From NCBI GenBank assembly GCA_903927685.1, contig CAIYOB010000082.1, positions 1 to 5,765 of the forward strand: DNA of 5,765 nt. The letters run 5' to 3'. Below the pieces are notes generated by a model, which saw only the letters and a program-made list of their open reading frames with translations, searched no databases and had not been told where the DNA came from. This DNA is from an uncultured Planctomycetaceae bacterium (GTDB lineage Bacteria; Planctomycetota; Planctomycetia; Pirellulales; Pirellulaceae). A program made the position numbers and the translations under genes. Shown here in pieces: positions 1 through 5,682 of this stretch. Position 1 is the first letter of the stretch, and the number at the start of each line of letters is the position of its first letter.

Positions 1-304
1 CGGCGGCGTTGACGGCCAGGCAACTGGGGCTGGTCCCCAGTTCGACGATCCCGTGCGGCATCAGTGCGCCGCTCGCGCGGTCGACTTGAAAGAGGTGAAT
101 CCCCCGACCGTTGCCGGGCGGCAAATCGACCTGCGTGGGCAGCACATCGCGGAGCGGAGAGCTGAAGGTCCCAACATAGGCGATCAGCGGCCTGTCGGCT
201 GGGCCGGACTGCGCCCGCAACGGGCGCGGCGTCAGAGACAGAGTCGCCGCAAGCGAGAAGGCTGCGAGCAGAATCACACGCTGGGAAATGGACGCTCGAA
301 TCAT
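1..304 (-). CDS. Secreted lactonase-family beta-propeller protein, N-terminal part
   Basis: This is the first 101 codons of a gene that continues past the left edge. The protein begins with a signal peptide: a short basic n-region (MIRASISQR), a hydrophobic core (VILLAAFSLAATLSL) and a likely cleavage site after LRA (about residue 31). The mature part opens with LIAYVGTFSS and then GRGIHLFQVDRASGAL. This matches the first blade of the 7-bladed propeller lactonase family (PF10282, 6-phosphogluconolactonase or muconate-lactonizing type), whose usual pattern is YVGTYT...GIYVF..D..TG.L. About 20 extra residues separate the two strands, giving a longer first-blade loop than usual. The export signal implies a periplasmic or surface location, so cytoplasmic pentose-phosphate lactonase activity is unlikely and the substrate is unknown. 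The ATG overlaps the vapC stop codon as ATGA and no Shine-Dalgarno sequence is visible just upstream, which suggests translational coupling. Family call is fairly sure; function is not. Confidence 0.8.
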   Translation of the reverse strand, partial: MIRASISQRVILLAAFSLAATLSLTPRPLRAQSGPADRPLIAYVGTFSSPLRDVLPTQVDLPPGNGRGIHLFQVDRASGALMPHGIVELGTSPSCLAVNAA

Positions 305-747
305 GGGTTGTCAATCGTTCGGAAAGCAGTCCCACGCAACAACGGGAGGGCATGCCAGTCTTCGATCAACAGCCCGCCTACGCGCGAAAACTCCGCCGTG
401 TCGTGGGTCACAACGGTCAGACCGTTCGCCAAAGCGATCGCGGCAATCATGGTGTCGTTAGGGCCGATCGTTTGACCTCGCTGTTCCAGGTTGGCACGAA
501 TCCGCCCGTAGGCGTCAGCAGCAAGGTCGTCGAAAGGGACGCTAATTAAAGGCTCGGTGAACGTCTGTAGCAACTTGAGATTGGCAGCGGGATTGGAACT
601 CTTGTACGCACCGTAGCGCAACTCGGCGACGACGACGGAACATACCCGAAGCTCATGGGGACTACATGACCGAAAGCGTGCTACAACACCGGCATGACGA
701 CTGCGCAAACACTCGACGCACGCGTTGGTGTCCAGTAGATAGGTCAC
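301..747 (-). CDS. vapC: VapC-type PIN-domain toxin (ribonuclease)
   Basis: A 148-residue PIN-domain protein. The PIN acidic residues are all present in order: D6 in YLLDTN, E42 in VVVAELRYGA, D98 in GPNDTMIAAIAL, and D116 in VVTHDTAEF. VapC toxins are Mg2+-dependent RNases that cleave tRNA or rRNA sites and are held inactive by the partner antitoxin; the target here cannot be read from sequence. The usual family ending (IEDWHAL, near residue 129) is followed by about 14 extra residues (PLLRGTAFRTIDNP), a slightly long tail. The start is a GTG whose last bases form the antitoxin stop (GTGA overlap), and a weak GAGAG lies a few bases upstream. The stop codon overlaps the lactonase start. The catalytic set is intact, so the toxin is probably active. 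Confidence 0.92.
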   Translation of the reverse strand: MTYLLDTNACVECLRSRHAGVVARFRSCSPHELRVCSVVVAELRYGAYKSSNPAANLKLLQTFTEPLISVPFDDLAADAYGRIRANLEQRGQTIGPNDTMIAAIALANGLTVVTHDTAEFSRVGGLLIEDWHALPLLRGTAFRTIDNP

Positions 748-980
748 AGCGACTCTCGACGCTCGAAAGGGCCTTCGGATTCACACACAAAATCCCCTTG
801 CCATTTGCCAATCGTCGACTCTAAGTAACCGGGAGGCCATTCCTCCTTCTCCCCTGATTCCATCGGCTGTTCGTCGAAAACCACCAGGACGCGATATGTG
901 TAACCTGCTTTGGCGACTGGTATTTCAAGGCGCAGCTTGCCATCCGCTCCTGCCTGCTGCGAGGTCTGAATCGTCTTCAT
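744..980 (-). CDS. VapB-like antitoxin of the VapC pair
   Basis: A 78-residue protein directly upstream of vapC and overlapping it by 4 bases (GTGA). The N-terminal half (MKTIQTSQQAGADGKLRLEI, then PVAKAGYTYRVLVVFD) looks like a small beta-rich DNA-binding or dimerisation region. The C-terminal half has the pattern WPPGYLEST (48-56), IGKWQGDFV (57-65) and an acidic-basic tail EGPFERRESL. I recognise this as the layout of short antitoxins paired with PIN toxins in cyanobacteria and planctomycetes, where the tail neutralises the toxin. Its role would be to bind VapC and, with it, repress the shared promoter. The start at 980 is chosen because a GAGG lies 5 bases upstream and a good promoter lies about 70 bases further up. 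A longer reading frame open to 1238 would run through the promoter and into the hairpin repeat and is rejected. Confidence 0.82.
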   Translation of the reverse strand: MKTIQTSQQAGADGKLRLEIPVAKAGYTYRVLVVFDEQPMESGEKEEWPPGYLESTIGKWQGDFVCESEGPFERRESL

Positions 981-985
981 CTCGG

Positions 986-989
986 CCTC
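986..989 (-). promoter_or_regulatory. Shine-Dalgarno site of the antitoxin gene
   Basis: GAGG on the minus strand with a 5-base spacer to the ATG at 980. It decides the start of the antitoxin in favour of the short form. Confidence 0.6.
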
Positions 990-1050
990 AGGATTCGAAA
1001 GGGGCACGTTCTCTTGCACTGAGTTGGTTCCCCATGCGGGGCCGTTCTGA

Positions 1051-1079
1051 ATTATCAGCGGTGATGACCGCCGTGTCCA
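1051..1079 (-). promoter_or_regulatory. Sigma70-like promoter of the toxin-antitoxin (and lactonase) operon
   Basis: On the minus strand, TGGACA (1079-1074, 5 of 6 to the TTGACA consensus) and GATAAT (1056-1051, 5 of 6 to TATAAT) are separated by exactly 17 bases. Transcription would start near 1044, leaving a leader of about 64 bases before the antitoxin ATG. It points at the antitoxin, vapC and lactonase chain and is the best promoter match I found in the window. Promoters in planctomycetes are poorly defined, so this rests on the match to the general bacterial consensus. Confidence 0.55.
1058..1071. promoter_or_regulatory. Candidate operator palindrome in the promoter spacer
   Basis: GCGGT (1058-1062) and ACCGC (1067-1071) form a perfect 5-bp inverted repeat around GATG, lying wholly between the -35 and -10 boxes. 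Type II antitoxins commonly repress their own operon by binding palindromes over the promoter, so this is a natural site for the VapB-like protein or the VapBC complex. The function is inferred from position and symmetry only. Confidence 0.4.
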
Positions 1080-1116
1080 CCCGGGGTCACCCTCCAGTGC
1101 GCCGTCAAGGCTAAGT

Positions 1117-1206
1117 GCCGGGGTGCCTGAGGTCGAGCGCAGCGAGCCGCCAGTGGCAAGAACTGGGGGCTCACCCTCGTACCTCGCGGTTCGACCCCAG
1201 GCACCC
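1117..1206. repeat. Hairpin repeat, copy A
   Basis: A long imperfect palindrome. The outer arms 1121-1136 (GGGTGCCTGAGGTCGA) and 1191-1206 pair at 15 of 16 positions. An inner stem, 1144-1154 with 1162-1172, pairs at 10 of 11 around a 7-base loop. The right arm carries an unpaired stretch (about 1173-1190) larger than its counterpart on the left. Bases 1117-1148 match the reverse complement of 3397-3428 (copy B) at 29 of 32 positions, so the two are members of one dispersed family. It lies between the divergent antitoxin and ctaA promoters' territory. Such elements resemble REP-type intergenic palindromes; no transposase is nearby. Confidence 0.8.
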
Positions 1207-1346
1207 AACCAACCAGCCCGAATTCGTGGCCTGGACAAGAACTAGCAGGCGGTATCGAGACCACAATCGCTTGCAAACTGCCAAGAATTCGATAAGTTTG
1301 GCGTTCAGTGTGATTCCAACCGCATCGGCGGCCTGACCACGGTGAC

Positions 1347-2408
1347 ATGGTGACCTTAACGCCCGAAGATCCTCCGACGAACCCCTGGCCATTTCGTTGC
1401 GCATTGGCGTTGACGTTGGTCACGTTTCCCTTGATCTGGGTGGGTGGACTGGTCACGACCTACGATGCCGGGATGGCGGTTCCCGACTGGCCCGGGACGT
1501 ATGGCTACAACCTGTTTCTCTATCCCCCGCGGACTTGGTTCGCCGGCCCCTGGGACCTGTTCATCGAGCACGGCCATCGACTGCTGGGCTCGCTGTCAGG
1601 ACTGCTGAATATCGCTCTTGTGCTGGCCGTGTTTCGCTGGGACCGCCGCCGCTGGATGCGGTATTACTCGGTGGGCGCCTTGGCGGCCGTGATCCTGCAG
1701 GGGTTATTGGGCGGGCTTCGTGTACTGCTGGACGATCGTACCCTGGCGATGATTCACGGGTGTGCGGGCCCCGCGTTCCTGGCCATCTGCGTGTCGTTGT
1801 GCGTGTTGACGTCAGAGACGTGGCAGCGGCTGGCAGCTCGCGCTGCGGCCAGTCCTGCGGTCGGTGGGCGGCGGAAGAGGCTGATGGCCCACTTGACCAG
1901 CGAGCCCGAGCTGACGGCCTCGATCGCGGGGGCCGCTTACCTCCAGCTGGTCATCGGCGCTCTGATGCGCCACATTCCGGTGACAGCGACGCCCAACTTC
2001 TTCCGCTGGACGGTGTTCGCCCACTTGGCCGTCGCCGGTATTCTGTTGTCCTTCGTCGTCGCCACCGCCTGGCTTTCGTCGCGCGGCCGAGAGTGCGGGG
2101 CGCGAGGCCGTGGACTGGTCAACGTGCTGCTGGTCCTGGTGGTCTGTCAAGTGCTCCTCGGCTGTGCGACCTGGGTCGTCAACTACTATTGGCCGGGCTG
2201 GGTTCCGGATTGGTCGATCACAGCGAGCTATGATGTCATTGAAGCCAAGGGCTGGGTGCAGGCGATGGTGGTCACCGCGCATCAGGCGATGGGGTCGTTG
2301 ATCGTAGGCGTTTCGGTGTGGCTGATGTTGCTGGCGTACCGACGGGGCGCAAGCGAGTCGCGAGTGAGCGCCGCGGGAATCCCGCTGGCGGGAGGAAGCC
2401 CGGCATGA
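1347..2408 (+). CDS. ctaA: Heme A synthase, CtaA/COX15 family
   Basis: A 353-residue integral membrane protein that oxidises the C8 methyl of heme O to a formyl group, giving heme A for aa3-type cytochrome oxidase. Eight hydrophobic segments are visible at roughly 17-37, 79-96, 106-126, 136-154, 190-208, 222-243, 257-277 and 308-330, as in the family. The four heme-related His are present: H75/H77 in EHGHRLLGS, H137 in MIHGCAGP, H226 in FAHLAVAG and H312 in TAHQAMGS. The first outer loop has the signature LVTTYDAGMAVPDWPGTYG, and E74 is the conserved glutamate. There is no Cys pair in that loop, unlike the Bacillus type. A basic linker (about 161-185, with GGRRKRL) joins the two four-helix halves. 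The ATG has only a poor Shine-Dalgarno (GGTGA touching the start). The gene overlaps ctaB by ATGA. Confidence 0.95.
   Translation: MVTLTPEDPPTNPWPFRCALALTLVTFPLIWVGGLVTTYDAGMAVPDWPGTYGYNLFLYPPRTWFAGPWDLFIEHGHRLLGSLSGLLNIALVLAVFRWDRRRWMRYYSVGALAAVILQGLLGGLRVLLDDRTLAMIHGCAGPAFLAICVSLCVLTSETWQRLAARAAASPAVGGRRKRLMAHLTSEPELTASIAGAAYLQLVIGALMRHIPVTATPNFFRWTVFAHLAVAGILLSFVVATAWLSSRGRECGARGRGLVNVLLVLVVCQVLLGCATWVVNYYWPGWVPDWSITASYDVIEAKGWVQAMVVTAHQAMGSLIVGVSVWLMLLAYRRGASESRVSAAGIPLAGGSPA
2391..2395 (+). promoter_or_regulatory. Shine-Dalgarno site of ctaB
   Basis: GGAGG inside the end of ctaA, 9 bases before the ATG at 2405. It supports the short start of ctaB that overlaps the ctaA stop, over an in-frame GTG at 2318. 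Confidence 0.7.
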
Positions 2409-3325
2409 GCATCTCGGCAGTGGCAGCAGAGCAGCGGAGCGACCGTGGGGCGTCGAGGCTGGCGGATTACGTTCAGCTGAGCAAGCCGCGGATCGCCTTT
2501 CTGGTGGCCGTCGTCGTCGGCGCTTCGGCCCTCCTGGCCCGGTGGGGGCAACCGGATGGCTGGCAAGTTCTACACGCCGTGTTCGGGACCCTGCTGGTCG
2601 CGGCCAGTGCGAGTGCGTGGAATCAGTGGTTGGAATGGCGGCGCGACGCGCTGATGCCGCGGACGGCGACCCGGCCGCTGCCTGCAGGCCGGCTGACTCC
2701 GGCCGAAGTCGCGGCGTTTGCCGCACTTGGGGCGGTGCTCGGAATCGGGTACCTGGGCTTGGCCGTCAACTGGACCGCGGCGGCGTGGAGCTTGGCTTGT
2801 TGGTTCCTGTACGCCTGGATCTACACGCCGCTGAAGCCGCTGACTGCGGCCAATACGCTGGTCGGGGCTGTGGCCGGCGCGCTGCCGGTCTTCATCGGCT
2901 GGTCCGCCGTGGGGGGCTCGCTGGACGTCGCCGCGGATCCCCGTGGGCTGGCCTTGTTCCTGATCCTGTTCCTCTGGCAGTTTCCGCATTTCATGGCCAT
3001 CGCCTGGATCTGTCGTCAGCAGTACACGCGCGCGGGGCTGCAGATGCTGACCGTCGTCGACCCCAGCGGCCTCCAGGCCGCCCTGCAAGCCGTCACGACG
3101 TGCCTGGCCTTGCTGCCCGTAAGTCTGCTCACGATGCTGTTGACGGCGGGCAGAATGCATGTCGGGTACCTGGGGCTGACGGTGCTGTTGGGACTGGCCC
3201 AGTTCGCGTGCGCCGCGCTGTTTCTGCGGCAACGGAGTGATCGGAATGCGCGGCGGCTGCTGCGGGCCACGCTGCTGTACCTGCCCGCCCTGCTGCTGTG
3301 CCTGATCGCGACCACGTTCAGCTGA
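2405..3325 (+). CDS. ctaB: Heme O synthase (protoheme IX farnesyltransferase), UbiA superfamily
   Basis: A 306-residue multi-pass membrane prenyltransferase that transfers a farnesyl group to heme b, supplying heme O to CtaA. The first prenyl-diphosphate motif is NQWLEWRRDALMPRT (N73, E77, D81), followed by RPLPAG (90-95). The usual form is NxxxDxxxD, so E77 is a conservative change. YTPLKPLTAANTLVGAVAG (140-158) and WQFPHFMAIAW (191-201) are the other family blocks. In the second acidic motif, where most relatives have DDY or EDY before ARAG, this protein reads RQQYTRAG (204-211), with Q205 and Q206. Helices fill the rest of the chain up to residue 305. The start is set by the GGAGG site and the ATGA overlap with ctaA, implying co-translation. 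After it come a hairpin repeat and a convergent gene, so the operon ends here. Confidence 0.94.
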   Translation: MSISAVAAEQRSDRGASRLADYVQLSKPRIAFLVAVVVGASALLARWGQPDGWQVLHAVFGTLLVAASASAWNQWLEWRRDALMPRTATRPLPAGRLTPAEVAAFAALGAVLGIGYLGLAVNWTAAAWSLACWFLYAWIYTPLKPLTAANTLVGAVAGALPVFIGWSAVGGSLDVAADPRGLALFLILFLWQFPHFMAIAWICRQQYTRAGLQMLTVVDPSGLQAALQAVTTCLALLPVSLLTMLLTAGRMHVGYLGLTVLLGLAQFACAALFLRQRSDRNARRLLRATLLYLPALLLCLIATTFS

Positions 3326-3346
3326 GCGAGAGGAGACGCAAGGAAA

Positions 3347-3428
3347 GGGTGGCCGGGGTCGAGTGCAACGAGCCCCCGGAATGCCCGCGGACTGTGGGCT
3401 CGCTGCACTCGACCACAGCCACCCCGGC
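3347..3428. repeat. Hairpin repeat, copy B (possible terminator)
   Basis: A strong palindrome in the 209-base gap between convergent ctaB and the DUF72 gene. Arms 3347-3375 and 3396-3424 pair at 26 of 29 positions around a 20-base loop; the shared core is GGTCGAGTGCA then CGAGCCC. The right arm matches the left arm of copy A at 29 of 32. Its place between two gene ends would let it stop transcription from both sides, but no T-run follows the stem, so a classical intrinsic terminator is not shown. The rest of the gap (3326-3346 and 3429-3534) holds nothing I recognise. Confidence 0.85.
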
Positions 3429-3534
3429 GATCCGGAGTCCTCGACCTCGAACCATTCGGCCCCGCGCCGGTGGGCACCCGTGAAAACGCGCAACTTCGAA
3501 GACAGCAGTGACGAGGCGGCACGCCCCGCGCCAG

Positions 3535-4419
3535 CTAGAACAGCGCCAGTTGCCGCTGATGATGCTGCGCCACTTCGCCGGGCCACGGCTCCATCTCGCT
3601 CACCCGATGCGTGTGACGACGAAGTTCGTCATGGAACAGGCGGGCCAGTTGAGGTGCGTACCGATCGTCGGGGGCGTGCGTGAACATGTAGGGCGTCATG
3701 CCGCTGATGATCCAGCCCGCGACCACCGGGGCCCACTCGCGGATCCAGGGCAGGACCGTGCGAACGTCGTCGCGGCCGATCAGCCGGATGACGGGACTCC
3801 GCGAGGTCACAACGCGGCGGACTGGCAACTGGGGTTTGCGAGCCTGGGAACTGCGTTCGCAATCGTCGGCGGGGGGAGCGCTGAACAGTGGACGGCTGTC
3901 GAGAATCACGCGGTCGATGCGCAATTCCGCCAGCAAGTGATTCAGGGCGGCTTCGTGAGGGCTGTGATCGAAGAAATCCGCGTGCCGAACCTCGACCGCG
4001 TATGGGAACTCGGTCGGCAGGCCGCGCAAGTAGGCCGCCAGATCGTCCAGGTGTTGGGCCGAAAACGTCGGCGGCAGTTGCAGGCAGGCGGGCCCCAGGC
4101 GTCCCGCGTCGTCCAGGATTCGCAGCCGTTCCAGGAACGCCTCGGTCTTGGCCCGGGCGTTGACCAGACGCAGTTCGTGGCTGATCGCCTGGGGGAATTT
4201 GAGCGCAAAGCGGAACGGCGGCTCGGTCGCGTCCACCCAGCGGCGGACCGTATCCGTCGAGGGCAAGGCATAGAAGGTGCTATTGCCTTCAACGGCATTG
4301 AAAACTCGCGAGTACTGTTGCAGCCATTGATCCCGCTTGGCCTGCCGGGTGAACAGATTGCCTTGCCAGCTTGGCGAAGCCCAGACGGGACAGCCGAGAA
4401 AGTAGAGAGAGCGTTTCAT
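3535..4419 (-). CDS. DUF72 family protein (YecE-like TIM-barrel)
   Basis: A 294-residue soluble protein of the DUF72 family (PF01904), known from structures as a TIM-barrel-like fold but without an established biochemical role. The family blocks are present in order: GCPVWASPSWQG (9-20), FNAVEGNSTFY (40-50), FRFALKFP (69-76) with ISH (79-81), CLQLPPTF (112-119), YAVEVRH (140-146), ILDSRPLF (172-179), RKPQLPVR (194-201), VIRLIGRDD (210-218), and the C-terminal MFTHAPDDRYAPQLA (245-259). The length is normal to slightly long and nothing is missing. A GGGGTG stands about 6 bases before the ATG, and a candidate promoter lies upstream. It converges on ctaB and diverges from the alcohol dehydrogenase gene, so it is probably a single-gene unit. 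A polar, His/Gln-rich tail (EVAQHHQRQLALF) ends the protein. The function is unknown. Confidence 0.9.
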   Translation of the reverse strand: MKRSLYFLGCPVWASPSWQGNLFTRQAKRDQWLQQYSRVFNAVEGNSTFYALPSTDTVRRWVDATEPPFRFALKFPQAISHELRLVNARAKTEAFLERLRILDDAGRLGPACLQLPPTFSAQHLDDLAAYLRGLPTEFPYAVEVRHADFFDHSPHEAALNHLLAELRIDRVILDSRPLFSAPPADDCERSSQARKPQLPVRRVVTSRSPVIRLIGRDDVRTVLPWIREWAPVVAGWIISGMTPYMFTHAPDDRYAPQLARLFHDELRRHTHRVSEMEPWPGEVAQHHQRQLALF

Positions 4420-4448
4420 CGACGCACCCCATGCGTTAGACTACTGGT

Positions 4449-4477
4449 GTTATAGCTTACTGCGTTGGAATTGCCCA
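4449..4477 (-). promoter_or_regulatory. Candidate promoter of the DUF72 gene
   Basis: On the minus strand, TGGGCA (4477-4472, 4 of 6 to the -35 consensus) and TATAAC (4454-4449, 5 of 6 to the -10 consensus) are 17 bases apart. The -10 lies 29 bases upstream of the ATG at 4419, leaving a short leader. The site occupies the 75-base gap shared with the divergent dehydrogenase gene, for which I found no clear promoter. Confidence 0.35.
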
Positions 4478-4484
4478 GCATAGC

Positions 4485-4489
4485 GGAGG
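4485..4489 (+). promoter_or_regulatory. Shine-Dalgarno site of the alcohol dehydrogenase gene
   Basis: GGAGG with 5 bases before the ATG at 4495. It decides that start over an in-frame TTG at 4465, which would place this site inside the coding region. Confidence 0.7.
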
Positions 4490-4494
4490 GGGGC

Positions 4495-5682
4495 ATGGCG
4501 AGTTTCGATTTCTTTTGCTTGCCGCGGGTGGTTTTCGGCCGCGGCAGCTTGGATCGCATCGGGGCCTTGGCGGCAGGTTTCGGGCGGCAGGTGCTGGTCG
4601 TAACCAACGCGGGCCAGCCCGGGGATGGAGGCCTGGGCGACCGCTTGGCCGGTTTGCTCGGCGCCGAGGACTCGCTGGTGACCTGGTGCCCGCAGCGTGG
4701 GGAACCGACCGTGGCCGATGTCGAGGCCGCTGTGCAGGCCGCGCGCTCTGCCGACTGCGATTGGGTGATCGGCTTGGGTGGCGGCAGCGCCATCGACACC
4801 GCCAAGGCGGTCGCCGGCCTGCTGACCAATCCTGGTTCGCCCCTGGACTATATGGAAGTCGTCGGGCAGGGGCGCCCGTTGCAGCAGCCCGCTGCGCCCT
4901 GGATCGCGATCCCGACCACCGCCGGCACGGGCGCCGAAGCCACCCGCAACGCCGTTATCGGCTGTCCGGAGAAGAGGTTCAAGGCCAGCCTGCGGAGCGA
5001 GCATCTGCTGGCCCGGCTCGCGCTCATCGATCCGGAATTGGCCGTGTCGGCTCCGCCGGAGGTGACGGCCGCCAGCGGCCTGGATGCCCTATGCCAACTG
5101 GTCGAATCCTACACTTCGAATCGGGCGCAGCCACTGACGGACGCGTTGGCCCTGCACGGGGTGAGCCTGGCGGCGCCGGCGCTGCCGCAAGTCTGGGCCA
5201 ACGGGGCGGACCTGGAGGCTCGCGAGGCGATGGCGTACGCGGCCCTGTGCAGCGGAATCACGCTGGCTAACGCCGGCTTGGGCGCCGTCCACGGCTTCGC
5301 CGCACCGCTGGGCGCCCATTTCCCGATCCCGCACGGGACGGTCTGCGCCCGCCTGCTGCCGCACGTCGTCTCGGCCAACATCGCCGCTCTGGCCGCCGAG
5401 TCCGGGCAGCACCGCTATCTGGAGCGTTACGCCGAGTTGGGACGGCAGTTCACAGGGAACCGAACGCTGGGCCGGGACGAGGCCTTGGACAATTGCCGGC
5501 AATTCCTGTTCGAACTGGTGGCGAACCTGGCGGTTCCTCCGTTGCGCGAGTTCGGGCTCGAGCCCCAACACATCCCGGGCATCGTGGCCTTGGCACGCCG
5601 GGCCAGCAGCATGCGTTACAACCCGGTGGTCCTGGCCGACGAGACGCTGGGGCGGATTCTCGCGGCGGCGGCGGGATTCTAG
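4495..5682 (+). CDS. Iron-type (group III) alcohol dehydrogenase
   Basis: A 395-residue NAD(P)-dependent oxidoreductase of the Fe-ADH family (PF00465), of normal length. The N-terminal nucleotide-binding domain shows FDFFCLPRVVFGRGSL (4-19), VLVVTNAG (33-40), the GLGGGSAIDTAKA motif (93-105) and IPTTAGTGAEAT (139-150). The all-helical metal domain shows ASGLDALCQLVESYTS (193-208) and AVHGFAAPLGAHFPIPHG (264-281). Three of the four classical metal ligands are there: D197, H266 and H280. The second, usually His four residues after the Asp, is Gln (Q201). Relatives with DALTQ in this place are, as I recall, a real subgroup, so this is probably not a loss of function, but the metal and substrate cannot be predicted. 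The gene stands alone, divergent from the DUF72 gene, with nothing nearby to name its pathway. Confidence 0.92.
   Translation: MASFDFFCLPRVVFGRGSLDRIGALAAGFGRQVLVVTNAGQPGDGGLGDRLAGLLGAEDSLVTWCPQRGEPTVADVEAAVQAARSADCDWVIGLGGGSAIDTAKAVAGLLTNPGSPLDYMEVVGQGRPLQQPAAPWIAIPTTAGTGAEATRNAVIGCPEKRFKASLRSEHLLARLALIDPELAVSAPPEVTAASGLDALCQLVESYTSNRAQPLTDALALHGVSLAAPALPQVWANGADLEAREAMAYAALCSGITLANAGLGAVHGFAAPLGAHFPIPHGTVCARLLPHVVSANIAALAAESGQHRYLERYAELGRQFTGNRTLGRDEALDNCRQFLFELVANLAVPPLREFGLEPQHIPGIVALARRASSMRYNPVVLADETLGRILAAAAGF

Larger units (their letters stand above)
981..1346. other. Divergent intergenic region between the antitoxin gene and ctaA
   Basis: This 366-base gap separates the minus-strand antitoxin operon from plus-strand ctaA. 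It holds the antitoxin Shine-Dalgarno site, the promoter with its spacer palindrome, and hairpin repeat copy A (1117-1206). A small perfect hairpin, CCCC-ATGC-GGGG at 1030-1041, would fall in the antitoxin mRNA leader. Ahead of ctaA there is another small inverted repeat, CAAACT (1274-1279) with AGTTTG (1295-1300), which competes with GCCAA (1280-1284) and TTGGC (1298-1302). No convincing -35/-10 pair for ctaA was found, and no protein or RNA gene is evident. Confidence 0.7.

Noticed and set aside
311..316. A perfect TTGACA on the minus strand just ahead of the lactonase start
   Set aside because: At 17 bases downstream there is no -10-like sequence, and any transcript would start inside the lactonase coding region. 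It lies within the end of vapC and is likely chance.
1117..1206. A CRISPR or tRNA-like structure in copy A, suggested by the GGTTCGA-type string near 1188-1194
   Set aside because: No acceptor stem, anticodon arm or repeated spacer units are present; the GTTCGA string is part of the palindrome arm.
744..1238. A longer antitoxin reading frame of 164 residues starting near 1238
   Set aside because: It reads through the likely promoter and hairpin repeat copy A, and its added part has no family resemblance. The ATG at 980 has a good ribosome site.
1397..2233. A long open frame inside ctaA (278 codons), and similar long frames opposite ctaA and ctaB
   Set aside because: They are shadows created by high GC content. 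They have low-complexity Arg/Gly/Pro-rich translations and no domain, whereas the ctaA and ctaB frames show clear family motifs.
3508..4455. A 315-codon plus-strand frame opposite the DUF72 gene
   Set aside because: The minus strand carries all DUF72 motifs in order; the plus-strand translation has no recognisable family and no credible ribosome site.
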